From Monodelphis domestica (Eukaryota > Chordata > Mammalia > Didelphimorphia > Didelphidae): a stretch of 64,000 nt of DNA. The position numbers were made by a program, and so were the translations under genes. The first letter of the stretch is position 1; each line of letters starts with the position of its first letter. The DNA is taken from contig NC_077228.1 in NCBI RefSeq assembly GCF_027887165.1, forward strand, positions 384,190,456 through 384,254,455, read 5' to 3'. A model generated the notes under the pieces. It was not told the origin of the DNA, made no database searches, and saw only the letters and a program-made list of their open reading frames with translations. Shown here piece after piece: positions 23,081 to 33,679 of this stretch.

Positions 23081-23739
23081 AAAGATGCTAGAGACAAGAA
23101 ACAAAAGGAAAAGCTGAAATGGCCAGCTAAGACTTTGAACTTTGTAAATTTGTTTATATAAGAAGAGGACAGATCAAAAACGAGACTTATATATAAGACT
23201 GAGTGTGTTGAAATAATAAAACAAAAGTAATTTCACATATTAGGGAAATAGCATGCATCACTACATAACATGAAAGAAAGAAGAAATCCATCAGTCAACA
23301 TGAGAAGTGGAAATCTGAAGAAACTTGATAAGTATTAATTCAACACAACACTATTAGACACAAAACACAAAATCACTAACATATTGAAAGACCTTGTTTA
23401 TATAAACAAGTGTCTGAAATTGTATTTATATAAAATGTAAATATGTATATAGTTCATTCCATAAGGTCTTAGGCAAATAGAAAGTTCAATAGATATTTCT
23501 ATTTGACTGACATCACGATGTGGAACAATGTGTATTGTTGTATTACATGTAAATAATTTCTGTAAATAAGGTATTAGTTTTAGTTAACATAGAGTAAGTA
23601 GTATTAGGACTAAGATTCAAATTTCTTGTAATAGTTTTGTTCAACATTTACTGTACTGAATGTATTGTAAAACCCCAAAATTACCCTTACCCTTACTTTC
23701 CTGCTAAGTTTTCCTTAGAATAGATTTAGTAAATTTGTA

Positions 23740-23804
<65 letters not shown>

Positions 23805-23836
23805 ACCTTGGGAAGGTCACAAAAAAAGGGGATGAT

Positions 23837-24443
23837 TGTGGAAAGGAAACTAGACTAACAGTTTGTGTGGGGGAAGGGGCAACTGGGAGTGGCAGTTGGG
23901 TCTTGGGATTAGCACTTCCTTCCTGTCGTGTGGGGACTTGCTGCTTGGTGTTGGAGGAAAGAGGAGCTTGTTCAGCCTGTCTGGAGTGGCATGTTCTTCT
24001 TGGTTCAGCCCGAAGATTTAGGCCCATTCATCTCTGAAGGTCAGACCTTGTTGCTTTCTGTGTACTGCTAAGATTCTGAATTAGAACAACGAGAGTAGAC
24101 AGGAGTGGGACAAACTCTCTGCCAGCCTCTGGGGCCTGGCCTTAGGTCTGAAGCTGAGAAAAAACTCCAATCACAACTAGCTATTAAACTTTATATTATT
24201 TGAATTCGCAGTCAGATAAGTGGACTAACTTTTCTGGTCATAGAGGGAGCTGAACTTCAATTCAGTCATTCCAGGACAAATAGTCCTTATTGGACCCCTG
24301 CTGTGTCCTCTCAGCAGGGGGCATCTCCCTCCCTTGCTTCACCAAGCAATATTATTCTCTCCCCTCTCTCCTCCATCTCCTGCTACAAACCTCCCATTAT
24401 CCCCTTTTACCCAATCCTATTTCCTTTCCCAATAAATATTACA
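23837..24443 (+). repeat. 3' LTR of the endogenous retrovirus
   Basis: 607 bp, preceded by a purine-rich tract and by a (TA)n/(TG)n run at about 23745-23802. It matches the 5' LTR, with a few blocks present in only one copy. Confidence 0.9.
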
Positions 24444-24447
24444 AAAT

Positions 24448-24990
24448 GCATCACTGGATAAGGAAGTGACATCTGAATATGAGAAATGGATTTCTGGACC
24501 AAGGCTTAAAGTATAGTTATGGTGGAATCCTGTGAAGGGTAGAGAAGTAGACAAGTAGAGAATACTTAAATCATTGAAAAAAATACATTTGCTTTGAAAG
24601 TTTGAGCAAAGAGGCTTCAAAATTAAAAGGATGTCTATGGAGGAAACTTGGTATATTTATCCACCAAGCTAGATACCATAGAGAGTAGCTATTATTAACT
24701 CAGAATTGCCTCTCAAAAGTCTATATCCATTAAAGAAGGCAAGGGATTGGGGGGGGGGGGGACAGAATCTCTTGCTTCAAATATCTCTATAAAATGTCCA
24801 CTAAGATATAATACTCAATTGGAAGTAATTTGGCATTGGGGTATTCTATAGGCAATCAGGACAGAAAGAGGTAATAGAGGAGTTTGTGAAGAAGAGTACA
24901 AGGCTAGCAAAGTCATGATATTGTAATAATGAATGATTTCTATCAGTTACTTGTTTGTTGGGATTATGTACCTGTCAAAAATAGGTACTA
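24448..24990. other. Unclassified stretch with a G-run
   Basis: No gene was recognised. A run of 13 G lies at about 24750-24762. Some of it may be decayed CR1/L3 sequence continuous with the next entry. Confidence 0.35.
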
Positions 24991-25999
24991 AAAATTTCTT
25001 GACTTTGTTTGATTATGATATCATCCTTCAAAATGAGCAGGATACAAAAGGAATATCTGAGATGCATTTAATTCTCACTAATAGGAAAGAACTGCTTTCT
25101 GGTTAGAAATTATGTAAACATGGGAGGGAAATGATCATTTCTTTCCTATTGTTTGTTATAGAGAAGAAGAGGAACCTAGTCATGTACTAGAGTTTTGGGA
25201 AGAAAATTTCAGAGGTCAAAAGAAGGATATAGGTGATCCCAATGAGTAAAATTCTACAATGTTAAGCCAATGACTGTCTAAACATGTATCTTCCATTCTA
25301 TTGTGAAGACAATTGTTTTTTCAACAAATGACTTTACATTCATCCCTACTGAATTTTTCCTTATTCAATTTAACCCAGTATTCCTGCTATTTGAGAAATT
25401 TTTGGATTGTGGCTCTGTCATTTAGTGTATTATCTCTCCCTCCCCCCCCATGTGTATTATATGAAAATTTGATGAGCAATGCCAAATATCATTTTTTTCA
25501 AAACTAGGCAAAGATTTCCATGATAGGCAGTTAGGAAATTGTCAAGTGAAATTCTGAAGACTATAATTCTGATAGAGAAGAAAAATGGGAGTTGTCTGAA
25601 GAGTGATAGTGATGTAAAATTACTTTTAACCAACCTCAAATTTAAAATGATAGGTACAGAAGAAGGAAGAAAGGGAAGGTAATAAAGAATGCATAATCAA
25701 CCAGGGAATGATCTTGTAAAAATCAGTAGCATCTGATTAGCATCAGATGATTGAACTCATCTGAGAAACTAAAGATAACAAAATAGAGATGAAGAGAGCT
25801 TCAGCTATATTGGGGGAAAGAGAAGTATCAAAGGACCAGTGCTTGGGAGAATGGGACAGTAATGGCTAATGATGATGAGATGATAGATTTGCTTAATTCC
25901 TATTTTGTTCCTGTTTTCTCTACCAAGGAAAAAGGCTTGTGCACTGGAAATGACTGTACCAAAATGACCGAGTTGTTTGATACTGAAGGAAAACATGAA

Positions 26000-26215
26000 G
26001 ATAGTTACAAAAACTAACATTTGTAGAATTTTAAGATTTGTAAAATGTTTTACAAATAGGTTCACAACAATTCTGAAAAGGTGCTATATGTAAATTAAGA
26101 GACTTGTCCAGGGTCACATAAGCAATGTGTCTGAAGTCAGATTTGAACTCTAGTCTTCCTGATTGCAAGTCTACCACTCTATCCACTATACCACCTAGTC
26201 ATGTAAATAATTAAG
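26000..26215 (-). mobile_element. MIR-like SINE
   Basis: Antisense words GATTTGTAAAATGTTTTACA, GACTTGTCCAGGGTCACAT, CAGATTTGAACTCTAGTC, and a tRNA-like head CTATCCACTATACCACC at the right end. Confidence 0.75.
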
Positions 26216-26739
26216 AGAATACCTAGCTATTCTTGACGTGTTGAAGTTGCTTGCACCAGATGGACTACATCTTCAGGTACTGAAAGAACTTTTGTATCTG
26301 TATCCTAAGCCACTGTCAGGGATTTTTCAGAGAAGGAAGAAGTACTAAAGTACTAGAGAACGATCAATGTCTGAGTTTCATAAAAGGGAAGAGAATAAAC
26401 CTACAGACTATGTCAGTGAATCTTACTTTAATTCCTTGGAAATTTGTTGAATGAACCATTAAAAGTACAGTTTATGAACATCTATGAAAGAAGGCAGTGA
26501 TTACAAAGAACCTATGTGGCTTTGTGAAGAATAAGTTATGACAGACTAAATTTATCTCCTTTTTTGGCAGGAAAATGAAACTAGATTATAGAGTAGGAAT
26601 TCTAAACTAATATATTAGGGGGGTTATGTAGATATAAATTATATCAACTGTAGCGAAGCATTTGGTAAGGTACCTTATATTATCTTTATAAAAAAATGTA
26701 TACATGAAGACTAGAAGATGCGTCTGGAATTCTCTTTCT

Positions 26740-27020
26740 TTTTAATTTGGCCTCCTGACTTCCTGAAGTTCCTTCAAGTCACTTTGAAAATCTCGATTCT
26801 GCAGAAAACCTTTCCCCAAACCCTTTATTCTCTCTTTTGATTATCGCTAATTTATCCTGTGCCTACCTGGTTTGCACATAGTTATTTGAATGCCATTTCT
26901 CCCATTGAATTGTGAGCTTCTTGAGAACAGGCATTCTTTTGCCTTTCTTTGTATCTCAATACTTAGCACAGTGGCTGGCACAAACTCTTATGAAATATTT
27001 ATTGATAACTTACTAGAACT
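26740..27020 (+). mobile_element. L2 3' end
   Basis: Carries the widely shared L2 tail: CTTCCTGAAGTTCCTTCAAG, ATTGTGAGCTTCTTGAGAAC, CAATACTTAGCACAGTGGC, and an ATATTTATTGATAACTTACT end. Confidence 0.65.
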
Positions 27021-27250
27021 AGTTGGATGGCTACTCTCAAAAAAGCTGTTGATAATCCAATTGCAAGCTGGCAGAAAGTCTCCATTGTATTGACCAAATA
27101 TAATTGCTGTTAAACATTTTTATCAGTGACTTGGACAAAAAGCATATGATACAGAACTAAGAAACACTGAATAACAGACCAGTCCAAATAATTTCTTGAG
27201 GAGCTAGAATATTTAGCTGAGTTTATAAGAGCCAGATAATGTAAATCCCA

Positions 27251-27986
27251 TGAGTTAAAAAAAACAGCTGTAAAAGTACTGGCTAGGGAGACATGGTTGG
27301 ATAGCCATTTTTCATAGTCTTTTCTGGAATTTTAATTTACAGATAAACTCACATACAATTTAATAACTGTCAAGGATACTCTCCATCTTCTGACTCATGC
27401 TTTAAAATAAACTCACCAAAATAAAGTCACCAACATTGCATAATCTTAGACAAATGGCAAATGTTCTTGGAACCTTGTAAACCTGAATATGCTAAGAGTT
27501 ATGCTTTGAATAATTGTATGCAGTGGATGTGGTAGCTGTAAAAGATGCTAGAACATATGCCAAGAGGAATAAATCTTTCAAATAAACATTTTGCTTCAGC
27601 TGAGATCAATCTCTTCCTACTTTGAATTTGTCTCTCCTCTATAATTAATACCTTTGCTCTAATTGTGGGCATAATAAAATATAGCATTTTTAACATCAAT
27701 ATATGGTGATCAGATGTATATTATTTTGCTAAGTATTTCACAATATGTTCTAATGTCACACTAAATAAGAACATATATATGTTATATATATATATATATA
27801 TGTTGTGATCTGCACTCATTGTTTTGAGATCATGGTTCTAAACTGAAATATGTATATGTGTGTTTATATTTATATATATACATATATATATATATACAGC
27901 ACATAGTAGGTACTTATTAAATGTTTGTTGATTTTTCAATTGCACTCCCCAGGTAGACTTATCAGCTGCCAATATGCCTAGTATAA
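27251..27986. other. Unclassified stretch with AT microsatellites
   Basis: TA runs lie at about 27783-27801 and 27868-27896. A short L2 tail (CATAGTAGGTACTTATTAAA) lies at 27901-27920. No gene was seen. Confidence 0.45.
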
Positions 27987-27994
27987 TTCTAGGA

Positions 27995-28218
27995 CCATGT
28001 TGGGGAAGCTATGGCAGGTGTGCAGAGCTGGCACACGGGGAGCTGCTCTGTCCCTCCCTTCCCAGTGCTTGAGAACATTTTTTGCATGCCCCACCCCTCT
28101 GTCCAGTAGCCCAAAGCAAGCACTTTCTCCCTCAGCTCTCTCCAGTAATCTGGGGACTCACGGACAGCTTGAATTTGTCCTCTGGGCACTAGAACTAGTC
28201 AAGGGTTTGCCATCCCTG
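27995..28218. mobile_element. Non-autonomous hAT DNA transposon
   Basis: 224 bp with related ends (CCATGTTGGGGAAGCTATGG at the left; GGTTTGCCATCCCTG at the right, inverted) and 8-bp flanks TTCTAGGA (27987-27994) and TTCTAGGT (28219-28226). The 8-bp duplication with a CTAG core is the hAT signature. No transposase is encoded. A relative lies at 44297-44500. Confidence 0.8.
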
Positions 28219-28284
28219 TTCTAGGTACAAGAGACAATCAATTAGTCAGAGGTAGACTTTAGTCTGAGAGCAAGGTCTCCATGT

Positions 28285-29380
28285 GATTCAATTTAAGAAG
28301 TATTTGTTAAGTACCCCTAAATGCAGGACACTACATTAAGTTTTGAAAATATAAAGATGAAAAATAAGAGAGCGCCAGCCTCCAGGAACTCACAGTCTTT
28401 TGTGAAATGTGGCATTTTCACTTATAAGGATAATGCAAAGGAGGTTATGATTGAGGCAAAGGAAAAATCCAGATGACATTTAAAGAAGGGATCAATTTCA
28501 TATTGTGTGAAAAGAGGAAAATTCAGGTGAAACCTCATTGAGGAAATGACATTTGACTTGAATCAATGAAGTAAGAGAAAGATTTCAGCTTGCAAGGATA
28601 TGGAGATAAGGTAGTTCTCAGTATGGGGGAAATGAAAGCCTTGTGAAAATAGGAAATAGAACATTGAATTTAGGGGGGGAATAGTAGTCCAATTGTCTGG
28701 AAATGTAGAGCATAAAAAGGGGAAACTATTTGAAGTTAGGATGTAGCCATATTGTGGAGAGCTTTAATGCCAAGCTGATGAGTTACAATTTTATTCTAGA
28801 GGCAATAGGGATCCATAGAAGTTTTTTGAGCAGGGGTGTCACATTATTAGACATGCAAATTGGGGAGTTTACTTTAGCAGCTCTCTACATGATGGATTTC
28901 AGATAGGAAAAATAAGAATCAAAAATGTCATTTAGGAAGCTACTATAATAATCCTGAACAAGAAGTCATGGAGGCATAAAATAGGTTAGTGTCAGTGTGA
29001 GAGAAGATGTATGTAAAAAATATTTCAGCATTAATAAGAGTTGGAAGACAATTAGATATGAGGGTGAAGATGAGGGAAGAGTTAACAATTATTCTGAGGT
29101 TTTGAGATCAGATAACTGGGAAGATGGGATAAAAAAATGGAGGATTTAGTAGGGCCAATTTTTTTTAGAGAAGATGAATGTAGTTTGGATGTATTTGAGT
29201 CCAAAATGCTAATGGCAACTGGACATAAGGTGTTGGGATTAACTGTATAGATCTGGTTTTTTGCATAATTAAAGTCATGGAAGTGGTTGTAATAACCAAG
29301 AAAGACAATGTCAAAAGAAAAGAGAAGGTGGGTAAGGACAGAGCTTTGTGTGACACAAAGAAAGGTCTGGAGGAGTCTCT
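28285..29380 (-). mobile_element. L2-clade LINE, antisense
   Basis: GTATTTGTTAAGTACCCCTA, then AGGGGTGTCACATTATTAG, and CAGAGCTTTGTGTGACAC at the right, in the order of an antisense L2-type 3' half running back into the RT region. The order fits the + strand pieces at 5 and 19 kb. Confidence 0.5.
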
Positions 29381-30034
29381 TCCCTGAATTATTAATAATA
29401 TATAAATAAGCATAATAAGATGTCAGGTGACTTCACTGTAATTCTATCTTGGAACATGTGTAATAAAATAAGTAACTATTTCTAAAATTTGTTTTAAAAT
29501 ATATTGTAGTCATTAGTTATGATTATAACTAATAAATTCAAATTTTAAAATTATTTTATAAAAAAGAGGCAAATTGACCATTTCCATTAAATTGCATATG
29601 TGCTCATGCTAATCATACTGGGTAGGATGGTGTCTTCTGTTATGCAGCATTACTTTAAAGGTTGGATAGTTTGTGTGCAGATCAGAGTATTTTAATTTTA
29701 TTCTCTAAATGTGTGTGGGTATATTTCCATCATCAGAAACAATGGTGCAACTCCCACTCCCAAGATTTAGTGTAATTTGAGTATGAAAGTGTTCTAAGTT
29801 TATATCAACAATTGAAATGAAAGTTATACTTAACTTCATTTTCTTAAATTATTGTTTTTATATCTTATGCTCTCTATATAAGCTTGAGGAGGTTTCTCCA
29901 GCACTAACTTCTACCTTTTTTCAGGGGGGAGGGTTTAGGAATTTGGCACAAATAAATCATGAAACACTATAGGTTCAGCTGATGACATCTAGGGTTGCTG
30001 CTATGGGAATATATTTCATAACAAAAGAGATTTT
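29381..30034. other. Unclassified stretch
   Basis: No gene or clear repeat was recognised. Confidence 0.4.
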
Positions 30035-30760
30035 GAATTATCAATCAATCCACAAGCTTTTATTAGCACTTACAATGTTCTAGGCAATCTGCTAGGGGAT
30101 AGGGATACAAAGACACATGCAAAAATATTGAATAGTTCTTGTTCTAAAGGAGCTTAATTCTATTAAAGAAGACAACAAATATACACATATACAAGACAAA
30201 TATAAATTCAATGTAATTTTGAGGTGGCTGCAATATGAAGGGCTACAGTTAAATGGTAAAGTAAATACAATTCCAGACAATGCTGGCTATTTGTGGCAAA
30301 TGTGAAACCAGAATACAAATAGTACTAGGATACTGGGATCAAGTAGGAATAAATGAAGTGAGACTTTAATCTGACTGGTTGTCTGTAATAATGGGGATTC
30401 ACAAGTTATCTTCCAAAGTAATTTCATTTAAAATCTCAGTTGGATGTACCGATTCTGATTTGTGTTAGTCAAAAAAACATTTATTCGCCATCCACTATTT
30501 GACATGCACTGTGGGCTATAGGCTAGATGTGAGGTGTGAGGTGAGTGGACCTTAACCAGGGTGGTTGCAAGGTCAGAAGAGAAAAAGGACATATGTAAGA
30601 GAGGTTACAAAAATAAAATTGACAAGATTGGCAACACATTTGCACTTGGGAAGTGAGAGAGAGAGTGAAGAGTTGAGGATAACATCTACCTGTAAAGTCT
30701 GGGAGCCTGGGAGGGTGATGGTGCCCTCATAAAACAGAGAAATCAGGAAATAAGATTTTT
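30035..30760 (-). mobile_element. L2-clade antisense fragments
   Basis: CAATCCACAAGCTTTTATTAG, GTTCTAGGCAATCTGCTAGG and the later GGAGGGTGATGGTGCCCTC type words (near 30708) fit an antisense L2-type tail and body. Limits are approximate. Confidence 0.5.
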
Positions 30761-31128
30761 CTTTTTCCTCCCTTTCTTCCTCCCTCCCTCCCTTCCCTTC
30801 CTCATTCCTTTCTTCCTTCCTGTCTTTTTTTTTACTGTTTACTATAATAAAAACTATTAATAAACTTTAATTTTTCTTTTTTTGGGAGATGACATTTGTT
30901 TGATTGTTTTCTAATTTTGATTCATAGGATTTAGAGTTAGAAAAAACTTCAGAGGTCACTCCCTTATTTAAAGAGAAGGAAACCAACTTTGCTGGCTGTT
31001 TCTCCATATGAGGATGTCTCTGTGGTAGTCACAATTGCCTACCATCCATTGAATATGCCTTCTTCATTTCTTTTCCAAGCCAGCATTAACTTCTCACTCA
31101 CTAGAATTTTACCCAGGACTACAGGCAG
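30761..31128. other. CT-rich microsatellite and unclassified DNA
   Basis: A CCTT/CCCT repeat runs from about 30765 to 30822. The remainder holds no recognised element. Confidence 0.5.
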
Positions 31129-31740
31129 AAATAGATCTTATAGAAGGCAGAGTTAAGATGATGGCAAAGAGGCAGTGAAAGTTCATATGTCTGAAAACCC
31201 TTCCTTACCAATTATTAACTAAATGCTCCTAGAGGACTGAAAATCAAACCTAACAACAAGACAGAGGCAAGGAACCCTCCTACTGGACTGAACTTAAAAG
31301 TTACACCACCAAAAACCAGAATTCAAGAACACTTGGGTTTAAGGGGAAGAAAGAACTCCTGGGATCCCTCCCTCCATCTAAAGCACTAAGCATCCAGGGC
31401 AGCTGGAACCTCTGGGTGGGCAAAAGTGCTGGTATGGAGAAAGTACCACATGGGAAAAGCTGTTTCAGGCTCAGAACTTTGAACACAGATGGTGGGGAAA
31501 CAGCTAGAGAAGAAGAGCAGAGTGCAGAGCAGACAGCCTAGTTACAACAGCAGAGACACTCTATATTGCACCCCCACCGCTTCCAGAGGATTTGGCTTCA
31601 GGGTACATCCAATTCAATCCAGCCGGACTTAATCCCATCAAAACCTTCAGAGGGCAGGGAAGCTCAAGCTCCAATACACTTCCTCCAGAGACTGCGCTGA
31701 GAGATTTACTGACAAAGCTCCAAAGGTGAAGGATGAAAGA

Positions 31741-31751
31741 AAAGCCCAATA

Positions 31752-31799
<48 letters not shown>
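31741..31799. repeat. (CA)n microsatellite in the L1 5' region
   Basis: About 22 CA units at about 31753-31798, between the L1 5' UTR and ORF1. Confidence 0.9.
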
Positions 31800-31800
<1 letters not shown>

Positions 31801-31899
31801 TGAGAGGAGCAAGAGCGCAGGCAAATGCAGAGAGTAAAGAAGGGGTAAATGTGAGCAGACAACAAAAAAGAGAAAAAAGAAATTACAATCGACAGCTTC

Positions 31900-32969
31900 T
31901 ATACAAGCAATGAACAAAGAGAAAACATAACAGAGAAGGATGAGGGAACACCAAGCATAAAAGCAGAAACCCGAGCGGATAGGATACAGGCTCTGGAAGA
32001 ACTCAAAATGCAATTCAAAACACAATTAAGAGAGGCTGAATACAACTGGGAAAAGAACTAAAAAAGTAAGATAAGTCATCTGGAAACACAGGCACTTGAA
32101 CTAAATCAAGAAAATAGTGTCTTGAAAGCCAAAATTAACCAGCTTGAAAATGACACAAAGGAGATGAAAGATTAGAAAAAGAAGATGAAAGATGAGGCAA
32201 AGGAGATGAAAGATAAGGCAAAGAAAATGAAAGATGAGGTAGAGATGAAGATGACCTACAAAGAAAATCAGACCAGAAGGAGGATGACCAAAAAGCCAGG
32301 GATGAAATCCAGTCTTTAAAATCCAAAATACAACAACTAGAAACAAGTGACTTCACAAGGCAGCAGGACACTATGAAACAAAAATCAGAAGAATGAAAAA
32401 ATTGAGGAAAATATGAAGCACCTCATTCACAAAACAGAAGATTTAGAAAATCGTTCCAGGAGAGACAACTTAAGACTCATTGGTCTACCAGAAGACCATG
32501 ACCAAAAAAAAAGCCTGGACATCATTCTACAGGAAATTATCCAAGAAAACTGCCCCGATATTCTACAAGAGGGAAAAGTGGAGATTGAAAGCATCCACAG
32601 ATCACCTCCTGTACTCGATCCCCTGACAATACCCAGGAATGTTATAGCCAAATTCAAGAACTATCAGACCAAGGTAAAAATAAGAAGTCATTCAGATACC
32701 ATGGAACCACAGTGAGGATAACACAGGATCTGGCTGTGTCTATACCAAAGGACCAAAAGGCATGGAATATGATATTCTGGAAAGCAAGGGAACTAGGTCT
32801 ACAACCAAGAATCAATTACCCAGCAAAACTGACTATATTCTTACAGGGGAAAGTATGGTCATTTAACAAAATAGAAGAATTACAAGCATTTGTAAAGAAA
32901 AGACCAGACCTGAACAGAAAATTTGATTCCCAAGCACAGAACTCAAGAGAATCCTCAAAAGGTAATTAA
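31900..32969 (+). pseudogene. L1 ORF1 remnant
   Basis: A coiled-coil region with heptad repeats (about 32150-32260) comes first. The RRM follows (DLENRSRRDNLRLIGLPEDH), then IHRSPPVLDPLTIPRNVIAK, and a C-terminal domain (KARELGLQPRINYPAKLTIF) ending in SKGN-stop at 32969. The frame changes at least twice. It is an RNA-binding protein of the retrotransposon and not a host gene. Confidence 0.85.
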
Positions 32970-33679
32970 GAAAGAGGGGGAAAAACGAAAACAAAAAAAA
33001 CTTTTTTAAGAGCCCCAATAAGTTAAAATATGTATGCCTATAAGAAAAGAGGTCATTAGTAACTTTAAAAAATTGCTATTAGCATCTGGGCAGCAAGAAG
33101 AATTACACTTAGAGGGAATAGTGACAAACTGTACAGGATGAAATGCCAAGACATAAATATGTATATAGATATATGTATGCATAAATATGCATATGCAAAA
33201 AACACATATATACAACTAGAGCTAAAAAAGAGAATAATACTAAAAGAAATGGAAAAGAAATAAAAGGGGGTAAATGTATATGTCACAAAGAAGCTCATGG
33301 TAGGAGGGGGAGAGAACATCAATACATTGGAAGGTTAAAGAGCTTGGAAATAGGAAATACTCAACTCTTACGTGCATTGAAATTGACTCAAAGAGGGAAA
33401 AAAAATCAAATCCATTGGGGCACAGAATTGATTTGCGCCCTATAGGGAAATAGAAGGGTAACAATTGGACTGGTGGGGAGGGAAGCAGTACAAGGGAGGG
33501 AGATGTTGGGGGGGTAGTTTAAAAAGACTGTAAAGAAAATAAAGGAGGAATAAGAAGGGAGGGGGTAGGAAGGGAAGTAAAATAAGTGTGGGAATTAGGG
33601 GGACTGATTAAAAACAAAACATTTGGTGTGGAAGAAAATAGTGAAAGAAGAAAAGGCAGGACTAGGAGTAGAAATCAAA

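Larger units (their letters stand above)
20893..24443 (+). mobile_element. Endogenous retrovirus, class I (gammaretrovirus-like), internally deleted
   Basis: Two related LTRs in direct orientation (20893-21439 and 23837-24443), each beginning TGTGG and ending ATTACA, bound a 2.4-kb interior. The flanks are AAAT on both sides (20889-20892 and 24444-24447), the 4-bp duplication expected of this class. The interior keeps the end of RNase H and the integrase, then a short tandem repeat and a purine-rich tract just before the 3' LTR. Gag, protease, most of reverse transcriptase and env are not recognisable. It is a broken fossil with at least several breaks. LTR divergence, including a length difference of about 60 bp, points to an old insertion. 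Confidence 0.9.
24991..27250 (+). mobile_element. CR1/L3-clade LINE, RT remains
   Basis: The + strand has decayed words of this clade: YVDINYINCSEAFGKVPYII (26622-26680), standing for the DFSKAFDKVPH motif of CR1-type RT, and FISDLDKKHM near 27118. It is interrupted by a MIR-like SINE at about 26000-26215 and an L2-type tail at about 26740-27020. Confidence 0.55.

Noticed and set aside
20844-24027. Paired minus-strand frames of about 100 codons starting MGLNLRAEPRRTCHSRQAEQ
   Set aside because: They occur twice because they lie in the two LTRs of the fossil retrovirus and are antisense to them.
31561-32025. 154-codon minus-strand frame with a Val-Cys run
   Set aside because: It is antisense to the L1 5' region, and the Val-Cys run is the (CA)n microsatellite.
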